A stretch of 64,000 nt of DNA, taken from the NCBI GenBank assembly GCA_009360345.1, contig SPDP01000001.1, forward strand, positions 1,984,001 through 2,048,000. Direction: 5' to 3'. The notes under the pieces are model-generated. The model was not told the origin of the DNA. It saw nothing but the letters and a program-made list of their open reading frames with translations, and searched no databases. This document shows positions 8,547 through 16,265 of this stretch, in pieces (within the stretch, counting starts at the first letter, position 1; every line of letters begins with the position of its first letter). The position numbers and the translations under genes are program-made. Source of the stretch: Alcaligenaceae bacterium SAGV5 (GTDB taxonomy: Bacteria; Pseudomonadota; Gammaproteobacteria; Burkholderiales; Burkholderiaceae_B).

Positions 8547-8564
8547 CTATTGTCCTAACAATAG
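8547..8564. promoter_or_regulatory. GntR-type operator, site 1 (leuC-type operon)
   Basis: CTATTGTCCTAACAATAG is a perfect 7-4-7 inverted repeat in the gap between the GntR gene and the large-subunit start. Sites 2 (9428-9445) and 3 (14117-14134) share TATTG at the left and CAATAG at the right with identical spacing. Binding by the GntR protein at 8627-9421 is inferred from location and repetition. Confidence 0.75.
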
Positions 8565-8626
8565 TACATTTGATTCGGGTTCTTGTGTTCGTATTTGTGG
8601 CGCGCCGGACACCCCGGCGCGGCGCG

Positions 8627-9421
8627 TCAGCGCATATAGGCGTTGAAATCCTTGCTGACCCAGACCTTGGCGTCGATGTCGCCCACGCGCGACAACTCCA
8701 TTTCGTACTCGTAGCGGTCGGGGCAATACAGCCCCTGCAGCCAGAGTACGGGACGATCGTTCACGTCGTAGACCACGCGACTGACCGACAGCAGGGCGGA
8801 TCCCAGCGGCATGCCGAGCAGGCCCGCGACGGTGGCATCGGCCTGGCGCGCGGAAATGCTCTGCGTGGCCCGGCCGATCTCCACGCCCGACTCCTCGATC
8901 AGCACCAGCATGGCCTTGCGCCCGAGCTGCCGGCGGCCGAGGTTGCCCGCGAATTCGCGCGGCACCCAGGTGGTGATGCAGGAAACGGGACCCGCTTTCG
9001 TGCTGCGCACGCGCACCGCCCGCAGCACCTGCGCGCGCGGTTCGATCCGCAGCATCCGGGCGACCGGCTCGGTAGCGGACACATGCTCGTGCTCGATGAC
9101 CTTGACCGTGGTGTCCAGGCTGGCGGCGATGATGTTGTCCAGGAGACCCGCCATCCGGTGCGGGGACGCCCCACCCCGGGACGCCTGGCCTTCGGGCTGC
9201 AATCGCCGCGTGCCACGGCCGGCCGACCGCTCTATCAAGCCTTCCAGGGACAGGTTCTCGAGGGCCTTGCGCACGGTTGCCCGCGACACGGCGAATTCTT
9301 CCATCAGCTCCAGCTCGCCGGGCACGCGCTCGTCATACACGCCGTCGCGCAGCCGTTCTTTCAATACCAGGTAGACACTGTGGTACTTCGGCAGGGGCAA
9401 GGTTTGCTGCATAGGTGGCAT
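8627..9421 (-). CDS. GntR/HutC-family transcriptional regulator
   Basis: A 264-residue regulator with an N-terminal winged helix (VSRATVRKALENLSLEGLI, residues about 47-65, followed by the wing GRGTR) and a C-terminal UTRA ligand domain of about 140 residues ending near SRVGDIDAKVWVSKD. UTRA domains bind small effectors, often pathway substrates. It lies between the leuC-type operon (same strand, downstream) and a divergent Bug receptor gene. Operator-like palindromes occur on both sides of it, and a third precedes the hydroxylase gene at 14 kb. It is probably the local, self-regulating repressor of the whole 5.2-14.1 kb catabolic block. Confidence 0.9.
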   Translation of the reverse strand: MPPMQQTLPLPKYHSVYLVLKERLRDGVYDERVPGELELMEEFAVSRATVRKALENLSLEGLIERSAGRGTRRLQPEGQASRGGASPHRMAGLLDNIIAASLDTTVKVIEHEHVSATEPVARMLRIEPRAQVLRAVRVRSTKAGPVSCITTWVPREFAGNLGRRQLGRKAMLVLIEESGVEIGRATQSISARQADATVAGLLGMPLGSALLSVSRVVYDVNDRPVLWLQGLYCPDRYEYEMELSRVGDIDAKVWVSKDFNAYMR

Positions 9422-9427
9422 TCTGTC

Positions 9428-9445
9428 TTATTGTCTGTCCAATAG
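9428..9445. promoter_or_regulatory. GntR-type operator, site 2 (gntR / Bug divergent promoter)
   Basis: TTATTGTCTGTCCAATAG matches sites 1 and 3 at the conserved half-sites. It lies 7 nt upstream of the GntR start and about 80 nt upstream of the divergent Bug gene, so it could control both directions. Confidence 0.7.
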
Positions 9446-9523
9446 AACAATTTAGCTTGACTCGATGGCGGAACCTGGCGGAATATCCACATGCCGCCGT
9501 ACACATTTCCTTCAGGTCACGTC

Positions 9524-10534
9524 ATGCGCAATCATATTACAGGGGAACACCGCGCCCGCCCCCGCGTGCTGAACATCTGCCGCCGCGCGTTCCTTGCAGT
9601 GGGTCTCGCCGCCGCTTCCGGCGCGGTCCTGGCCCAGGCCTATCCCGATCGTCCCATCAAGCTCATCGTGCCCTTCAGCCCGGGCGGCTCGACCGACGTC
9701 ATCGGACGCCTGGTCGCCAACGCGCTGGCCGAGGAAGTGGGTCAGTCGGTCATCGTGGACAACAAGGGCGGGGCCGGCTCCATCCTGGGAACCGACCTCG
9801 GCGCCAAGGCGCCGCCCAACGGCTACACCCTGGTCATCACCAACGGCGCGGCCATCACCACCGGGCCGCTGCTGGGCCAGAAGATTTCCTACGATCCCTA
9901 CCGCGACTTCACGCACATCATGCTGCTGGGCACCTTCCCCAACGGGCTGATCGTCCGCACCAGCCACCCCGCGAAGGACTTCAAGGAATTCGTCGAGCTG
10001 GCCCGCCAGGCCGGCGGCAAGTACAACTACGGCTCGGCCGGCGTGGGCTCGGCCGGCTTCCTGACCGGCGAGATGCTCAAGCAGAAGGCGCACATGGACA
10101 TGACCCACGTTCCCTACAAGGGAACGGGTCCCGCCATGAACGACCTGCTGGGCGGGCAGTTGGACGCCATCTTCAACAACATGGCGGTCGCCTCGACCCA
10201 GGCCAAGGCGGGCAACGTGCGCATCCTGGCCGTCAGCGGTCCCAAGCGCGTCCCGGCCTTCCCCGACGTGCCGACGATGAACGAAGTCGTACCGGGTACG
10301 GTGGGCGAGGCCTGGTTCGGCGTCTCGTCTCCGGCCGGCACCCCCGCGGCGGTCGTCGACCGGCTCCAGGCCGCCCTCGGGAAAGTCATGGCCAACGCCG
10401 ATTTCCGCGCCAAGCTGGCCGAACAGGGCCTGACCCCGATCGGCGCGCCGCAAGCGGAGTTCGTGAAGTTCCTGCATGACGAGGACCGCAAGTGGGCCCC
10501 CATCATCAAGGCTGCCAACATCAAACTGGACTGA
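9524..10534 (+). CDS. Tripartite tricarboxylate transporter substrate-binding protein (Bug family)
   Basis: A Bug-family periplasmic receptor (336 residues from 9524). It has a twin-Arg-containing N-region (ICRRAFLAVGLAAASG) before the signal cleavage site, then AYPDRPIKLIVPFSPGGSTD, DNKGGAGSILG, NGYTLVIT, HVPYKGTGPA and a C-terminal WAPIIKAANIKLD. An earlier ATG at 9491 gives 11 more residues; neither start has a strong ribosome site. It is divergent from the GntR gene with an operator between them, and is followed after 7 nt by the maleate-isomerase-like gene. It is therefore the likely uptake receptor for the compound degraded by this cluster. Confidence 0.92.
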   Translation: MRNHITGEHRARPRVLNICRRAFLAVGLAAASGAVLAQAYPDRPIKLIVPFSPGGSTDVIGRLVANALAEEVGQSVIVDNKGGAGSILGTDLGAKAPPNGYTLVITNGAAITTGPLLGQKISYDPYRDFTHIMLLGTFPNGLIVRTSHPAKDFKEFVELARQAGGKYNYGSAGVGSAGFLTGEMLKQKAHMDMTHVPYKGTGPAMNDLLGGQLDAIFNNMAVASTQAKAGNVRILAVSGPKRVPAFPDVPTMNEVVPGTVGEAWFGVSSPAGTPAAVVDRLQAALGKVMANADFRAKLAEQGLTPIGAPQAEFVKFLHDEDRKWAPIIKAANIKLD

Positions 10535-10541
10535 TCGCCGC

Positions 10542-11300
10542 ATGGCCGTCGAATACGCACCCAAGGGGCTCATCGGCCTGCTGACCCCGCAGGCCAACAC
10601 CACGGTCGAGCCCGAGTACTTCATCCTGCTGCCGGCCGGCTATGCCCACATCAACGCCCGCCTGATGAGCGACAAGTCCACCATCGAGGCGCGGCTGGTG
10701 GACTACGTGGACCGGCTGGACACCGCCTGCGACCAGTTCGCCAACGCGCCCATCAAGGCGGTGGCGGTGGGCTGCACCGGAGCGTCGTATCTGGTGGGCC
10801 GCGAACGCGAGGAACAGGTGCTCGCGGGCATCGAGCGCGAGCGCGGCGTACCGGCCTTCACCGCGGCCACCGCGGTGGTCGCCTCGCTCAAGCAACTGGG
10901 CGCACGCCGGATCGCCCTGGCCTCGCCCTACCCCGCCGGCCTCACCGCGACCAGCAAGGTCTATTGGGAGTCCCAGGGATTCACGGTCTCGCGCGTCGCC
11001 TCGGCCCCCATGGACCACACGCAGTTCCACCCCATCTATTCGATGAAGGCGGACGCCGCCGGCGCGCTGCTGGAAGAGCTGGCCCGCGACGACACCGACG
11101 CCATCCTGATGCTGGGAACCGGCATGCCCACGCTGGCGCCGCTGCTGGCGGCGAACGCCCGATCGCCCGTGCCGGTGCTGTCGTGCATGCTGTGCCTGGC
11201 CTGGATGGGCGTCTCGGCCGTGGACGGCCGGCCCGCGCCGCTGGAGCCCTGGCTGCGCGGCGACCACTGGCGCGAACGTCTCGCGCGGCAGCAACCCTGA
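10542..11300 (+). CDS. Maleate isomerase / Asp-Glu racemase superfamily protein
   Basis: A 252-residue protein of the maleate cis-trans isomerase/arylmalonate decarboxylase branch. It begins with the typical GLIGLLTPQANTTVEPE and has the first catalytic cysteine as C78 in AVGCTGASYL. The second cysteine expected near the C-terminal half is not obvious: the equivalent loop reads LGTGMPTLAPLL, although C216 and C219 follow in LSCMLCLAW. Isomerases of this family turn maleate into fumarate at the end of nicotinate-type pathways. Given the missing residue, a decarboxylase or an altered isomerase is possible. It follows the Bug gene by 7 nt and is closed by a strong terminator. Confidence 0.82.
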   Translation: MAVEYAPKGLIGLLTPQANTTVEPEYFILLPAGYAHINARLMSDKSTIEARLVDYVDRLDTACDQFANAPIKAVAVGCTGASYLVGREREEQVLAGIERERGVPAFTAATAVVASLKQLGARRIALASPYPAGLTATSKVYWESQGFTVSRVASAPMDHTQFHPIYSMKADAAGALLEELARDDTDAILMLGTGMPTLAPLLAANARSPVPVLSCMLCLAWMGVSAVDGRPAPLEPWLRGDHWRERLARQQP

Positions 11301-11311
11301 GCCGCCGGAAG

Positions 11312-11346
11312 AACGGCGCTTTCCTCGGAAAGCGCCGTTTTTTTTA
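11312..11346. terminator. Rho-independent terminator
   Basis: A 13-bp perfect stem (11312-11324 with 11327-11339) is followed by a run of T to 11345. It ends the Bug/isomerase-like operon; the T-run overlaps the stop codon of the convergent aldehyde dehydrogenase gene. Confidence 0.9.
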
Positions 11347-12843
11347 TATGCCCAGGCGAGGTATCGACGGCGGCACCGTGGGCAGCATGACGGTCTTCTC
11401 GAACGTATAGAACTTCATGCTGGACTCGCCGCCCTCGCGGCCATAGCCCGACGCCTTGATGCCCCCGAAGGGCGCACGCAGGTCGCGCGTCATGGGCGTG
11501 TTGACCCATACCATGCCGGCCCGGATTTCCGTCAATGCGCGCATCACCGTGGGTTGGTGGTCGCTCCACACGTAGGACACCAGGCCGAACTCGCTGTCGT
11601 TGGCGATCGAGCAGGCCTGCTCCGCCGTATCGAACGGCACGATGGTGGCGAACGGACCAAATATCTCCTCCCGGCAGACGCGCGCCGTATTGTCCCGCGC
11701 CAGCACCGCGGTCGGCTGGAAGTAGAAGCCGGGCTCCAGCGCCTCGACCGTCGCGCCGCCGCACAGCAGTCGCGCGCCGTCGGCACGGGCGATGTCCACG
11801 TACCCCGCCACCCGCTGCCGGTGGGCCCGGAACGCCAGGGGTCCGATCTCGGTGGCCGGGTCCAGCGGGCTGCCGATACGCAGCCGCGCGGCGCGTTGCG
11901 CGAAAGCCTCGACGAAGCGGTCCAGCACCGGACGCTGCACCAGGATGCGGGAACCGGCCAGACACTGCTGGCCATTGTTCGAGAAGATGCCGACCAGGGC
12001 ACCGTCCACCGCGCGATCCAGGTCGGCCGACTCGAAGATGATGTTGGCGGACTTGCCGCCCAGCTCCAGCGACAGGGGCTTGAGCCCCTCGCCGGCGCTG
12101 GCCGAGATTCTCCGCGCCGTCTGCGTGCCGCCCGTGAATGAAACCAGGTCCACCTGGGGATGGGCCACGAGGGCTTCGCCCGTCACGGCGCCGCGGCCAT
12201 TGACCAGATTGACCACGCCGGGCGGCACGCCGGCATCGATCAGCAGCTCCATGAACCGCGCGACCGCCAGCGGCGTCACCTCGGACGGCTTGCAGACGCA
12301 GCTGTTGCCGAACGCGATGGCGCCGGCGATCTTCATCGATGTCAGGGCCAGCGGCGCGTTCCACGGGCCGATCAGCGCCGCGACGCCCACCGGCTCGCGC
12401 AGCACCAGCGTCAGGTATCCATCGGTCTGGCCATGGAGCTTCTCCGCATGCTGGCCCAGGAATTCCGCGAAGAAGCGGAAGTTGTAGGCGGCGCGGGGTA
12501 TCTGCCCCTTCTGCAAGTGGCGCATGGGAATGCCGGAATTCATGCACTCCAGATAGGCCAGTTCGTCGCGATGGCGATCGACCAGATCCGCCACCTTGCG
12601 CATCACCGCCTGCCGGGCCTCGACCGGCCGCCGGCGCCAGCGCCCGTCGTCGAAGGCGGCCCGGGCGGACCGCACCGCCGCGTCGACCTCGTCCGCCGAC
12701 GCCTCGACCAGGGTCGAAATGCGCCGCGCGTCGCCGGGATGGATCACCGGCAGTTCGTATCCGCCCGCGTGCGTGAAGCGGCCGTCGATGAAACTCGATA
12801 CTTGCTCGCGGATGGGAAACTCCGCCGGTGCTGGCTGGGTCAT
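11344..12843 (-). CDS. Aldehyde dehydrogenase (HpaE/BetB-like)
   Basis: A 499-residue NAD(P)-dependent aldehyde dehydrogenase of normal length. It has the Rossmann/substrate motifs GPWNAPL and KPSEVTPL, the general-base Glu in LELGGKSAN and the catalytic Cys in NNGQQCLAGSR. The C-terminal FGGIKASGYGREGG and FYTFEKTVMLP are usual in 5-carboxymethyl-2-hydroxymuconate-semialdehyde and related semialdehyde dehydrogenases. It follows the FAD hydroxylase gene by 12 nt. The pair suggests ring hydroxylation followed later by oxidation of a semialdehyde to a diacid. The exact substrate is not deducible. Confidence 0.9.
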   Translation of the reverse strand: MTQPAPAEFPIREQVSSFIDGRFTHAGGYELPVIHPGDARRISTLVEASADEVDAAVRSARAAFDDGRWRRRPVEARQAVMRKVADLVDRHRDELAYLECMNSGIPMRHLQKGQIPRAAYNFRFFAEFLGQHAEKLHGQTDGYLTLVLREPVGVAALIGPWNAPLALTSMKIAGAIAFGNSCVCKPSEVTPLAVARFMELLIDAGVPPGVVNLVNGRGAVTGEALVAHPQVDLVSFTGGTQTARRISASAGEGLKPLSLELGGKSANIIFESADLDRAVDGALVGIFSNNGQQCLAGSRILVQRPVLDRFVEAFAQRAARLRIGSPLDPATEIGPLAFRAHRQRVAGYVDIARADGARLLCGGATVEALEPGFYFQPTAVLARDNTARVCREEIFGPFATIVPFDTAEQACSIANDSEFGLVSYVWSDHQPTVMRALTEIRAGMVWVNTPMTRDLRAPFGGIKASGYGREGGESSMKFYTFEKTVMLPTVPPSIPRLGI

Positions 12844-12855
12844 GGAGCTTCGCGC

Positions 12856-14064
12856 CTAGTCGATCGCGGCTGCTTCGCGCAGGCTCAGGATCATCGAGGT
12901 TTCCAGCAGGTACTCGCGGGCCAGGCGGGGATCGTCCGCCTTGCGCTTCAGGTCCTCCAGCGTCGTGCGGCGCTGCGATTCCCCTCTTTCCTGCATGCGG
13001 GCACGGTTGCGGCCGGACTGCTGCAGCACGTGCTTGATCGCGATCGGACGCCGCTGGCGCTCGTACTGGCCCAGGAGCGCGTCGCTCTCGCCGGCGTAGA
13101 TGCGGCGCAGTTTATCGGTCAGGTTGAAGGCGTCGTGGATGCCGCCGTTCATGCCCATGCCGCCGCTGGGACTGTTGATGTGCGCGGCGTCGCCGGCCAG
13201 CACGATGCGGCCGTTGACGTAGTTGTTCACGACACGCTGGTGGATACGGTAGGGGCGGATCTCCATCACGTCGTAGGCCTGGTCCCGCGGCAGTACGTGC
13301 TGGAGCTTTCTCTGGATGGATTCGGGCTGGAGGGCGTCGTCGACCGTCTCGCCTTCCCACGGATACAGGCTGACCCGCCAGAGGCCGGGAAGCCGCAGCA
13401 GGCTGAAGGTGCCCGTGGAGGCCCAGCAATAGTTGATGTAGGACAGCGACGGAATATGTTCATGGAACGGAAACCGGGTGGTGGCCAGCACCGTGGTCTC
13501 GGGAAACGTATGCCCCTCGAAGCTCAGGTCCAGCGCGGTCCGCACCGTGCTGCGGGCCCCGTCCGCGGCGATCAGGTAGCGCCCCGACAGTTCCAGGCGC
13601 TCGCCGCCGGGGGACACCACGATGGCGCGCACCGAGTCCGCGTCCTGCGCCACCTCCACGCACGGATGCCCCATCAGCACCCGCACCGCCGGCAGCTTTT
13701 CGCGGATGTGGGCGAGCAGCAGCTCGGACAGCTTCCATTGCTCGGTCTGCAGGCGATAGGGATGCGCGGTCTCGTCCTTGAGCGCCGACAGGTCGAATTC
13801 GGCGAACTCGCCCGTCTCGTGCATGCGCACCTGCCAGGTGGGGGCGACCAGTCCGGCTTCGATCAGCCCGGGCGTGATACCGTATTCATCCAGCATTTCC
13901 AGCGTGGGGGGATGGAAGGTGGAGGCCTTCAAGGCCCGCGACACCTGTTCATCGGCTTCCACGACGACGACTGGAATGCCGTAATGGCCCAGCCGCATCG
14001 CCGCGACCAGGCCCACGGGGCCGCCGCCTACAATAATGACCTGTTCGGGGGTCCCGGTGCTCAC
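12856..14064 (-). CDS. FAD-dependent aromatic hydroxylase (PHBH fold)
   Basis: A 402-residue flavoprotein monooxygenase with the three class-A signatures: the GGGPVG dinucleotide fold at residues 13-18, the DG motif in LIAADGARSTVRTAL and GDAAHINSPSGGMGMNGG for the FAD ribityl chain. The start is GTG at 14064. Enzymes of this group hydroxylate, and in a few cases open, phenolic or hydroxypyridine rings using NAD(P)H and O2. It is the first gene of the hydroxylase-dehydrogenase pair. Its promoter gap (14065-14245) holds operator site 3, so it probably belongs to the GntR regulon. Confidence 0.9.
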   Translation of the reverse strand: MSTGTPEQVIIVGGGPVGLVAAMRLGHYGIPVVVVEADEQVSRALKASTFHPPTLEMLDEYGITPGLIEAGLVAPTWQVRMHETGEFAEFDLSALKDETAHPYRLQTEQWKLSELLLAHIREKLPAVRVLMGHPCVEVAQDADSVRAIVVSPGGERLELSGRYLIAADGARSTVRTALDLSFEGHTFPETTVLATTRFPFHEHIPSLSYINYCWASTGTFSLLRLPGLWRVSLYPWEGETVDDALQPESIQRKLQHVLPRDQAYDVMEIRPYRIHQRVVNNYVNGRIVLAGDAAHINSPSGGMGMNGGIHDAFNLTDKLRRIYAGESDALLGQYERQRRPIAIKHVLQQSGRNRARMQERGESQRRTTLEDLKRKADDPRLAREYLLETSMILSLREAAAID

Positions 14065-14116
14065 ACGCTACCTCGCTTGGTTGTCGGACGCTTTTTCGGA
14101 TCATTTCACATTTATT

Positions 14117-14134
14117 CTATTGACCTGTCAATAG
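14117..14134. promoter_or_regulatory. GntR-type operator, site 3 (hydroxylase promoter)
   Basis: CTATTGACCTGTCAATAG, a perfect 7-4-7 inverted repeat, matches sites at 8547 and 9428. It lies 53 nt upstream of the hydroxylase start, at the far end of the block from the regulator gene, which supports a multi-operon regulon. Confidence 0.75.
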
Positions 14135-14184
14135 GACATTTAAATCGCCCAGTCCACGCCGCCGGACGGGCGTCGGCGCCGGGA

Positions 14185-14211
14185 CGTCACAAACCGGCAG
14201 GCTGGTTCGTC
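14185..14211 (+). promoter_or_regulatory. Candidate ECF41-type promoter
   Basis: CGTCACA at 14185-14191 is separated by exactly 16 nt from CGTC at 14208-14211. The published ECF41 consensus, as I recall it, is TGTCACA-N16-CGTC, so this differs at one base. It sits 34 nt before the carboxymuconolactone-decarboxylase-family gene that is followed by an ECF41 sigma factor gene, which is the expected autoregulated arrangement. Confidence 0.7.
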
Positions 14212-14245
14212 ATATAGGCGTAAACCCCTTTTTCCGGAGATCGCC

Positions 14246-14677
14246 ATGAACAACGCCTCGCCCGTCAATACCGCCGCCCTGCTTCCCTCCGTCTACCAGG
14301 CCTTCGCCGCCGCGCAGACGCAGATCCGCGAGCAGGGCCTGGACCCGCTGCTGCACCACCTCGTCGTCCTGCGCGCCTCGCAGATCAACCAGTGCGCCTT
14401 CTGCGTGAAAATGCATATCCGGGAAGCCCGGGAGGACGGCGAGACCAACGAGCGCCTGGACCGCCTGGTCGTCTGGGAGCACGTCAACGACTTCACGGAA
14501 CGCGAGAAAGCCGCGCTGGCCTGGACGGAAGTCCTGACCGTGCTCGACCGCAAGACCGATTACGCCCCGCTGCGCGCCCGCCTGCGGGAACACTTCTCGG
14601 ACAAGGAGATCGCCGCGCTGACCAGCACGATCGCGATGATCAACCTGTGGAACCGGCTCCAGGTCTCGATGCACTGA
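14246..14677 (+). CDS. Carboxymuconolactone decarboxylase/AhpD-family protein (ECF41 partner)
   Basis: A 143-residue all-helical AhpD-like protein with the CAFC dithiol at about residues 50-53, followed by H57 (KMHIREAR), the peroxidase-relay motif of this family. It has a clear GGAG ribosome site (TTCCGGAGATCGCC before ATG). It is followed after 25 nt by a sigma factor of group ECF41. Such factors are nearly always coupled to a gene for a carboxymuconolactone decarboxylase, oxidoreductase or epimerase (COE) that they transcribe. It probably has a redox or detoxification role; the reaction is unknown. Confidence 0.9.
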   Translation: MNNASPVNTAALLPSVYQAFAAAQTQIREQGLDPLLHHLVVLRASQINQCAFCVKMHIREAREDGETNERLDRLVVWEHVNDFTEREKAALAWTEVLTVLDRKTDYAPLRARLREHFSDKEIAALTSTIAMINLWNRLQVSMH

Positions 14678-14702
14678 TGGCGCGGCACGCAGCGTGGCAA
14701 AG

Positions 14703-15599
14703 ATGAACATGATGGCGACCGACGGCACGGCGTTCTTCGAAGCACGGCGGCGATTCCTGTTCGGGCTGGCGTATCGGATGCTGGGCACGCGGGCGGATGC
14801 CGAGGATGCCGTGCAGGAGACCTTCATCAAGTGGCTGCACGCGGACCGCGGCGCGATCGCGAATCCGGCGGCATGGCTGACCAGCATCTGCACCAACCTG
14901 TGCGTGGACATGCTGCGCGCGGCGCACCGGACGCGGGTGGATTACGTGGGCTCATGGCTGCCCGAGCCCATCCATACCGTGGCGGACGACACGCCGGAAT
15001 CGCGGCTGGAGCTCGCTTCATCGCTGACCACGGCGTTCCTGCTGGTGCTGGAACGGCTCACCCCCAAGGAGCGGGCCGCGTATCTGCTGCACGAGATCTT
15101 CGATACGCCCTACCCGGACATCGCCGCCACGCTCGGCATGCAGGAAAGCGCCTGCCGCAAGCTGGTCTCGCGGGCGCGCGAGGCCATCGAGTCCAGCAAG
15201 GTCCGGCACGCCACGCCGGCCGAACGCCAGGAGCAGTTGCTGTCGGCGTTCCAGGACGCCATCAACGGCCACGGCACCGGACCGCTGGCGGCCCTGTTGT
15301 CGGACGACGTCCGCTTTTCGTCGGACGGCGGCGGCAAGGCCATCACACTGCAGCAGGAACTGATGGGCAAGGTGTCGGTGATACGCTTCGTCGAACGCGG
15401 CCTGATACGGTTCTGGCAGGGCATGGATTGGATCGTGGCCGACATCAACGGCGCCAAGGGCGTGCTGCTGCGCGAGAACGGCGTGATCATCGGCGCGCTG
15501 ACCTTCGCCTACGGCGAGAACGACGCGGTGTCCAACATCTACCTGATGCGCAACCCGGACAAGCTCGCCCGCCTGGGGTCTCCCCTCCCCGCGCGCTGA
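14703..15599 (+). CDS. ECF41-group RNA polymerase sigma factor (SigJ-like)
   Basis: About 298 residues. Region 2 (LFGLAYRMLGTRADAEDAVQ) and region 4 (YPDIAATLGMQESACRKLVS) are followed by a SnoaL-like C-terminal extension of about 100 residues. The extension carries the two ECF41 hallmarks, DGGGK (SSDGGGKA) and NPDKL (RNPDKLARL), which in this group modulate activity in place of an anti-sigma factor. Several starts are possible (GTG 14694, ATG 14703, 14709, 14712) and none has a strong ribosome site. It is co-oriented with its COE partner, and the pair is probably transcribed from the promoter at 14185-14211. Confidence 0.92.
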   Translation: MNMMATDGTAFFEARRRFLFGLAYRMLGTRADAEDAVQETFIKWLHADRGAIANPAAWLTSICTNLCVDMLRAAHRTRVDYVGSWLPEPIHTVADDTPESRLELASSLTTAFLLVLERLTPKERAAYLLHEIFDTPYPDIAATLGMQESACRKLVSRAREAIESSKVRHATPAERQEQLLSAFQDAINGHGTGPLAALLSDDVRFSSDGGGKAITLQQELMGKVSVIRFVERGLIRFWQGMDWIVADINGAKGVLLRENGVIIGALTFAYGENDAVSNIYLMRNPDKLARLGSPLPAR

Positions 15600-15642
15600 C
15601 GCGCGCCCGGCATGGTGCCCCCCAGCCGCCACGCAGCAGCCC

Positions 15643-15710
15643 CCCGGGAGGCCGGGCCCCGCAGGGACGACGCTGGTGGACCGGCCAAGCCGGATCCGCG
15701 GCCTCCCGGG
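15643..15710. repeat. Inverted repeat downstream of the sigma factor gene
   Basis: A 12-nt arm at 15643-15654 pairs perfectly with 15699-15710, with a 44-nt loop that contains a smaller hairpin. It could act as a terminator for the ECF41 operon, but there is no T-run. Confidence 0.4.
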
Positions 15711-15775
15711 TCGGGTGACACAGGGGGCAATGGGCAACTAAGATGAAGGCCACGCGGCTTTCACGGGCACCGATC

Positions 15776-16258
15776 ATGCACCTTCCCTTCCATGGATTTT
15801 CGTCGCCGCGCCGGGCCGCCCTGGCCGGTCTGCTGGCCCTGGCGCTGGCCGGCTGCGCCAGCCTGCCCGGCCGCGATCCGCTCAACGTGCAGGTCGCGGG
15901 CATCGAGCCCCTGCAAGGCCAGGGCCTGGAACTGCGGATGGCGGTCAAGCTGCGCGTCCAGAATCCCAACGACTCCGCGGTGGACTACGACGGCGCCGCG
16001 CTGGAGCTGGATCTGAACGGCAAGCGCTTCGCCACGGGTGTCAGCAGCGAGCGGGGCAGCGTGCCCCGCTTCGGCGAGACCGTGCTGACGGTGCCGGTGT
16101 CGGTGTCCGCCTTCAGCGCGATCCGGCAGGCCCTGGGCCTGGCGGATGGTTCGCGCCTGGATAACATTCCCTATGTGGTCCGCGGCAAACTGTCGGGCGG
16201 CATGTTCGGCACGACGCGGTTTTCGGACCAGGGCAGCCTGAGCCTGCCCGGATACTGA
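15776..16258 (+). CDS. LEA type 2 (WHy-domain) lipoprotein
   Basis: A 160-residue lipoprotein. The signal peptide ends in the lipobox LALAGC (lipidated C27 from this start), and the rest is a WHy/LEA14-like beta-sandwich with the characteristic VQNPNDSAVDYDGAALELDLNGK segment. An upstream ATG at 15743 would add 11 residues; 15776 is preferred because it gives a compact signal peptide. Related lipoproteins occur singly in many beta- and gamma-proteobacteria, anchored in the outer membrane with no known function. It converges with a TetR gene. Confidence 0.85.
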   Translation: MHLPFHGFSSPRRAALAGLLALALAGCASLPGRDPLNVQVAGIEPLQGQGLELRMAVKLRVQNPNDSAVDYDGAALELDLNGKRFATGVSSERGSVPRFGETVLTVPVSVSAFSAIRQALGLADGSRLDNIPYVVRGKLSGGMFGTTRFSDQGSLSLPGY

Positions 16259-16265
16259 GGCGACC

